DNA of 8,346 nucleotides, taken from an uncultured Bacteroidales bacterium. Its GTDB lineage: Bacteria > Bacteroidota > Bacteroidia > Bacteroidales > Paludibacteraceae. Numbering within the stretch: position 1 is the stretch's first letter; the number at the start of each line of letters is the position of its first letter. This document shows positions 6,201 to 8,346 of the stretch, piece after piece. Both the position numbers and the translations under genes were made by a program. The stretch covers positions 1 through 8,346 of the forward strand of contig CALCUH010000006.1 in NCBI GenBank assembly GCA_937907165.1, written 5' to 3'. The notes below the pieces were generated by a model. It was not told the origin of the DNA. It worked only from the letters and a program-made list of their open reading frames with translations, and did no database searches.

Positions 6201-8346
6201 TTCTGCTCCAAAGAGAAGGTTAAATCCATGATTTCATCATTGAGTTGAATCCAACGTCTCTCCGAGCCGCCACGTTCGTCATCCTCAATCACCAAAAGGT
6301 TAGCGCCCTTTAAGGAAGAGCCCACACGGACCCTATATTTTTCGCCATATGGCAATGAGACACTCGCTATATTCTCCTTCCAGAAGATAGTCTCAACAGG
6401 CGGACGTTTTTCATCCTCACGATAAAGAACCGTTTCGTAAGAGGCGGTCACCTCACGACCCTTTTCGTCCTTCGCCTTCAGTTCGAACTTATAGGCGCCC
6501 GACGTCCACGTCTTCGTATCATCCTTAATCACAAAAACACCCTCCTTGTCGGAGACCACGCTTCCCTGCGCCACGACGACATCCTCCCGCTTCACCTCGT
6601 AGGAGACCTCCACGACCTGACCCTCACCATTCAAGTTCGCCACAACGAACTTAGCGGAAGAGAGATCCTTCATCAAGGTACGGTCCTTCAGCGAAGAGGT
6701 GAAATAGAGGGAACGGTCGCCCACCGAGAGCGTGATTCTCTGGTCATGTGTCTCGCCATTAGCATCCGTCACCTTCACATAAATTTCATAAGAATAATAA
6801 GAGAGATTCCTATCAGATTCCGGCTTGAGCGCCAAGAAAGGCACCTCGAAGTCGCCCATATCGTCCACCGAAGTTTCGCCCTCAACCAGACTCGCCTCCA
6901 CCTCTCCGTAGTACCACCACCAGTAACAAGGTTTCCTCGTCACATGATACTCCACCTTCGCTTGCGTCAACGGAGTGCCCAAGAGGTAGCCCGCATGACC
7001 CTTCACCACAATGTTGTCGCCAAAGGAAAAAGACTCCTTCGGACGGGTCAAAGAGACCTCGAAGGTAGGACGTTTGTACTCCTCAACAGAAAAATATTGC
7101 TGTCTACCATCCACTTCGATATGATAATTGCCAGATAATCCATTAGCAGGAAGCGTGAATGAAGAAGCCGCAGAACCGAACTCATTGCTCTTCACACGCT
7201 GTTCCGCCACGACCTGATAGTTAGCGTCACGCAAAATCACATTTGCCTCATGGTCGGGACGCACCCGCAAGTCATCCTTCCCCAAATGGTAGAAAATCAC
7301 CTTGTAGTAAACCGTCTGGGAAGGACGATAGATCGAACGGTCCGTCATGATACTGCAATAATCGCCCGCATTATCAGAAAGACGCACACCCTTCTTTCGC
7401 TCTTGGTAATAGCCATAATAGTAAGTAAACGGACTCAAATAGCGATCCTTCCCCTCCTCAAAGTAGAGCTTTTGCTCCCTTTGCGATTTTCCGCACTCGC
7501 CATCGAGACGGGCGAATCCCTGCTCATCCGTCTCGCCCTTCCAAGCTTGCCACTCGCCCTTACCAGCGATTGAGACACCCTTCTTAGGTGCGCCGCTCTT
7601 GCCATCCACCACCACAAACGATTGCGCGATTTCGTCATCAGAAGTATGCAAATAGAAAAGGTCGGAAACGGCGAAATCCATCTGTCGCATCTCTTTCCCC
7701 TTTCCATACGTTATGCGATAGTAACCATACGGCAAAGGCGGGATCTCCACGACCGTATCACGTTTGACGCAATAATTCGTCTTCTCCAAATCCACCGAGA
7801 TATCCTTCACCTTCGTCATCTTAGGCTTCCAATCGTAACGATGCTCAGCAATCATCTGAGGAGTCTCGTCGATTCGGGAAAGCGTCAGATCCAAATGGGT
7901 GATATTCGCATAATTAATACCTAAACGTATCGGGTCGTTCGAGTGCGGCTTGTCGTTCACAATCCTAACATCGAACGAAACCAGATTGATTCTTTCCACC
8001 ATAGCCTTCAGGCACCACACCCGATCGTGTTTCGGGAACGCGTCGATACCCGCCTGGCAGATATCGATGATGCGTTGAGGCAAGGCAGAATGCATTCCCC
8101 AGTTGACGGAACCCATGTTCTCCAGCTCTTGGCAGAGATCGATGCGTATCAGGATGGAAGAACGTTCCGCCTTCATCTCCTCCAAGAAAGCCTCCAGCTC
8201 GGAGATATAAGTGTCGCGATTCCACTTTCCCTCGTACCTATCCTCCATGATTTGGAGCTTAATCTTCACGAAAGCGTCACGCTCCTCGTCCTTCTCATGG
8301 AAAGCCAGCCACTCCTTGTAGAAGTCATCCCGCTCCTCTTGGGAGA
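3263..8346 (-). CDS. Alpha-2-macroglobulin family protein without thioester motif (N-terminus outside window)
   Basis: The frame is open to the window edge, giving 1693 residues without a start. The GTG at 8269 is internal, because the frame continues upstream through S-Q-E-E-R-D-D-F. In order come a charged helical stretch (8346-8000), an MG-like sandwich with L-D-L-T-L-S-R-I (about 7880) and a carboxypeptidase-regulatory-like segment (about 7630-7500). Next is an MG2 domain with T-D-R-S-I-Y-R-P-S-Q (7355-7050), followed by further MG domains and a bait-region-like domain (from about 6120). An acidic Met/Ala/Glu/Pro linker follows (5757-5580), then the A2M domain with E-T-A-F-F-Y-P-Q-L and L-T-R-W-N (5570-5440). 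The helical thioester-domain fold (about 5010-3800) comes next, and then the C-terminal domain ending in Y-A-P-E-F-S-S (3545-3266). Family members trap proteases in the periplasm. From memory, many Bacteroidetes relatives have C-S-E-Q in the thioester domain; an ungapped match puts N-A-I-S there (4900-4889). The protein may act as a non-covalent trap or in the envelope. Signal or lipoprotein type cannot be seen. The gene is probably transcribed from beyond the edge and ends at the hairpin and terminator at 3266-3117. Confidence 0.9.
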   Translation of the reverse strand, partial: SQEERDDFYKEWLAFHEKDEERDAFVKIKLQIMEDRYEGKWNRDTYISELEAFLEEMKAERSSILIRIDLCQELENMGSVNWGMHSALPQRIIDICQAGIDAFPKHDRVWCLKAMVERINLVSFDVRIVNDKPHSNDPIRLGINYANITHLDLTLSRIDETPQMIAEHRYDWKPKMTKVKDISVDLEKTNYCVKRDTVVEIPPLPYGYYRITYGKGKEMRQMDFAVSDLFYLHTSDDEIAQSFVVVDGKSGAPKKGVSIAGKGEWQAWKGETDEQGFARLDGECGKSQREQKLYFEEGKDRYLSPFTYYYGYYQERKKGVRLSDNAGDYCSIMTDRSIYRPSQTVYYKVIFYHLGKDDLRVRPDHEANVILRDANYQVVAEQRVKSNEFGSAASSFTLPANGLSGNYHIEVDGRQQYFSVEEYKRPTFEVSLTRPKESFSFGDNIVVKGHAGYLLGTPLTQAKVEYHVTRKPCYWWWYYGEVEASLVEGETSVDDMGDFEVPFLALKPESDRNLSYYSYEIYVKVTDANGETHDQRITLSVGDRSLYFTSSLKDRTLMKDLSSAKFVVANLNGEGQVVEVSYEVKREDVVVAQGSVVSDKEGVFVIKDDTKTWTSGAYKFELKAKDEKGREVTASYETVLYREDEKRPPVETIFWKENIASVSLPYGEKYRVRVGSSLKGANLLVIEDDERGGSERRWIQLNDEIMDLTFSLEQNNGEVKMVRFFMVYDGRLYSEEMRIRKKEESRSVPMQLAVFRDKMLPGSKETWTITVPKEMEVEVLAAMYDASLDLISSHDWHSISSYFRNVGFKSWNKCSWTKGSFNYYGAESYHFNASWFFDRFIDVNGRKYGGRMRYAASNGFAKMGQPGADPLLMVMDDAIAVEESAVADMDESAIVAKQAAPMSPEPEENGAESPSADAEEVKVRSNFAETAFFYPQLYADKDGNVQLSFEMPESLTRWNFMALAHTKNLFHGSLAQSVVTQKDFMVSPNLPRFMRRGDRCVLSAKVINLSEKGQSGKAKVQLLDPLSERVLLEENAKFEVEAGKDVAVSWSLDVPRGLDAVLVRVTAVAKDFSDAEQSLLPILSDRMVVTQSLPLYVRGGQTKEYTFDKLVENKSNTLSTRFLKLEFATNPIWYAVQALPSTAVVEHENAISYSAAHFSALMSEHIAKSNPKIFNIIELWKQQGKDKETLLSNLEKNQDVKNVLLNESPWVMDAKNETEMKQRLSTLFDVNDLKEKSRLWFDKMSDFRLSEGGYTWFHGFYPSRHITLFVLDNLGRLRKAGIADNALLDKAQYRASLSFLDRDVKREYDDLRRYHPKDYKKVAYVDASLLYYFQVRSLFPEVSLVSDAKEAHDFYYGLIKEQWKGYSLYMKALAAIVAQRGGDKALAKSIVESLREFSTTTDEMGMFWQKNENGYFWHNAAISTHTRIMEALEVVDPKQAEQDELRLWLLNQKRTQNWGNTIANVDALNVLLLSGSDWLSNDNQVSVKMGGEEVRPETTEAGTGYFTHIVESDRVKPSMGHVELSSAQGGNISWGALYWQFEEDIDKVWKNKTGLHVEKMVMKEVREAGKPVLKTINEKSTLKVGDKLVVRLTLRTDRDMDYVSLKDQRAGCLEPIQQFSGYCFREGTGYYQSPKDAAMYYFFDHLAKGTYVFEYPLWVTHAGDYCNGITSVQCLYAPEFSSNTSSVRIMVGE

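Noticed and set aside
8267..8269. GTG as start codon of the macroglobulin gene
   Set aside because: The frame continues without a stop to the window edge, and family members have additional N-terminal sequence and an export signal upstream.

Overview
The window looks like a Bacteroidales chromosome fragment (Parabacteroides, Bacteroides, Prevotella or a close relative). Three things support this. The two predicted promoters have the Bacteroidetes TTTG / TAnnTTTG form. The large gene belongs to the long alpha-2-macroglobulin-like family common in that phylum. The repeat protein has a 26-residue BspA-like leucine-rich repeat and a C-terminus resembling a type IX secretion sorting domain. All three protein genes lie on the minus strand, so the biological order runs from right to left.

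From 8346 down to 3263 is a partial alpha-2-macroglobulin family gene. Its N-terminus lies outside the window. It keeps the MG2 domain, a bait-like acidic linker, the A2M domain, the helical thioester-domain fold and the C-terminal domain. The residues expected at the thioester motif are N-A-I-S, so covalent trapping of a protease by this protein is unlikely. A long hairpin begins at its stop codon, and a probable intrinsic terminator follows about 110 bases further on.

From 3262 to 2828 is an intergenic region of about 435 bases. It holds the hairpin, the terminator, a dense cluster of partly competing inverted repeats (2996-3085) with no assigned function, and a good Bacteroidetes promoter at 2928-2958. 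That promoter serves a 697-residue exported leucine-rich repeat protein (734-2827). The protein has a signal peptide, an N-terminal domain, sixteen 26-residue repeats, a capping segment and a sorting-domain-like tail. The seven repeats nearest the N-terminus alternate Lys and Glu perfectly at one position.

From 733 to 560 is a short intergenic region with a weak terminator and a second promoter of the same type. It leads into a paralogue (47-559) with the same signal peptide and N-terminal domain. The paralogue stops just inside its second repeat, and all three minus-strand frames close within the last 60 bases of the window. It is either a truncated copy or the edge of a rearrangement.

The two repeat genes are a duplicated surface-protein family with their own promoters. 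Nothing in the sequence ties them functionally to the macroglobulin gene beyond co-orientation and a shared cell-envelope location. No RNA genes, CRISPR arrays, complete mobile elements or obvious new multi-gene system are visible.
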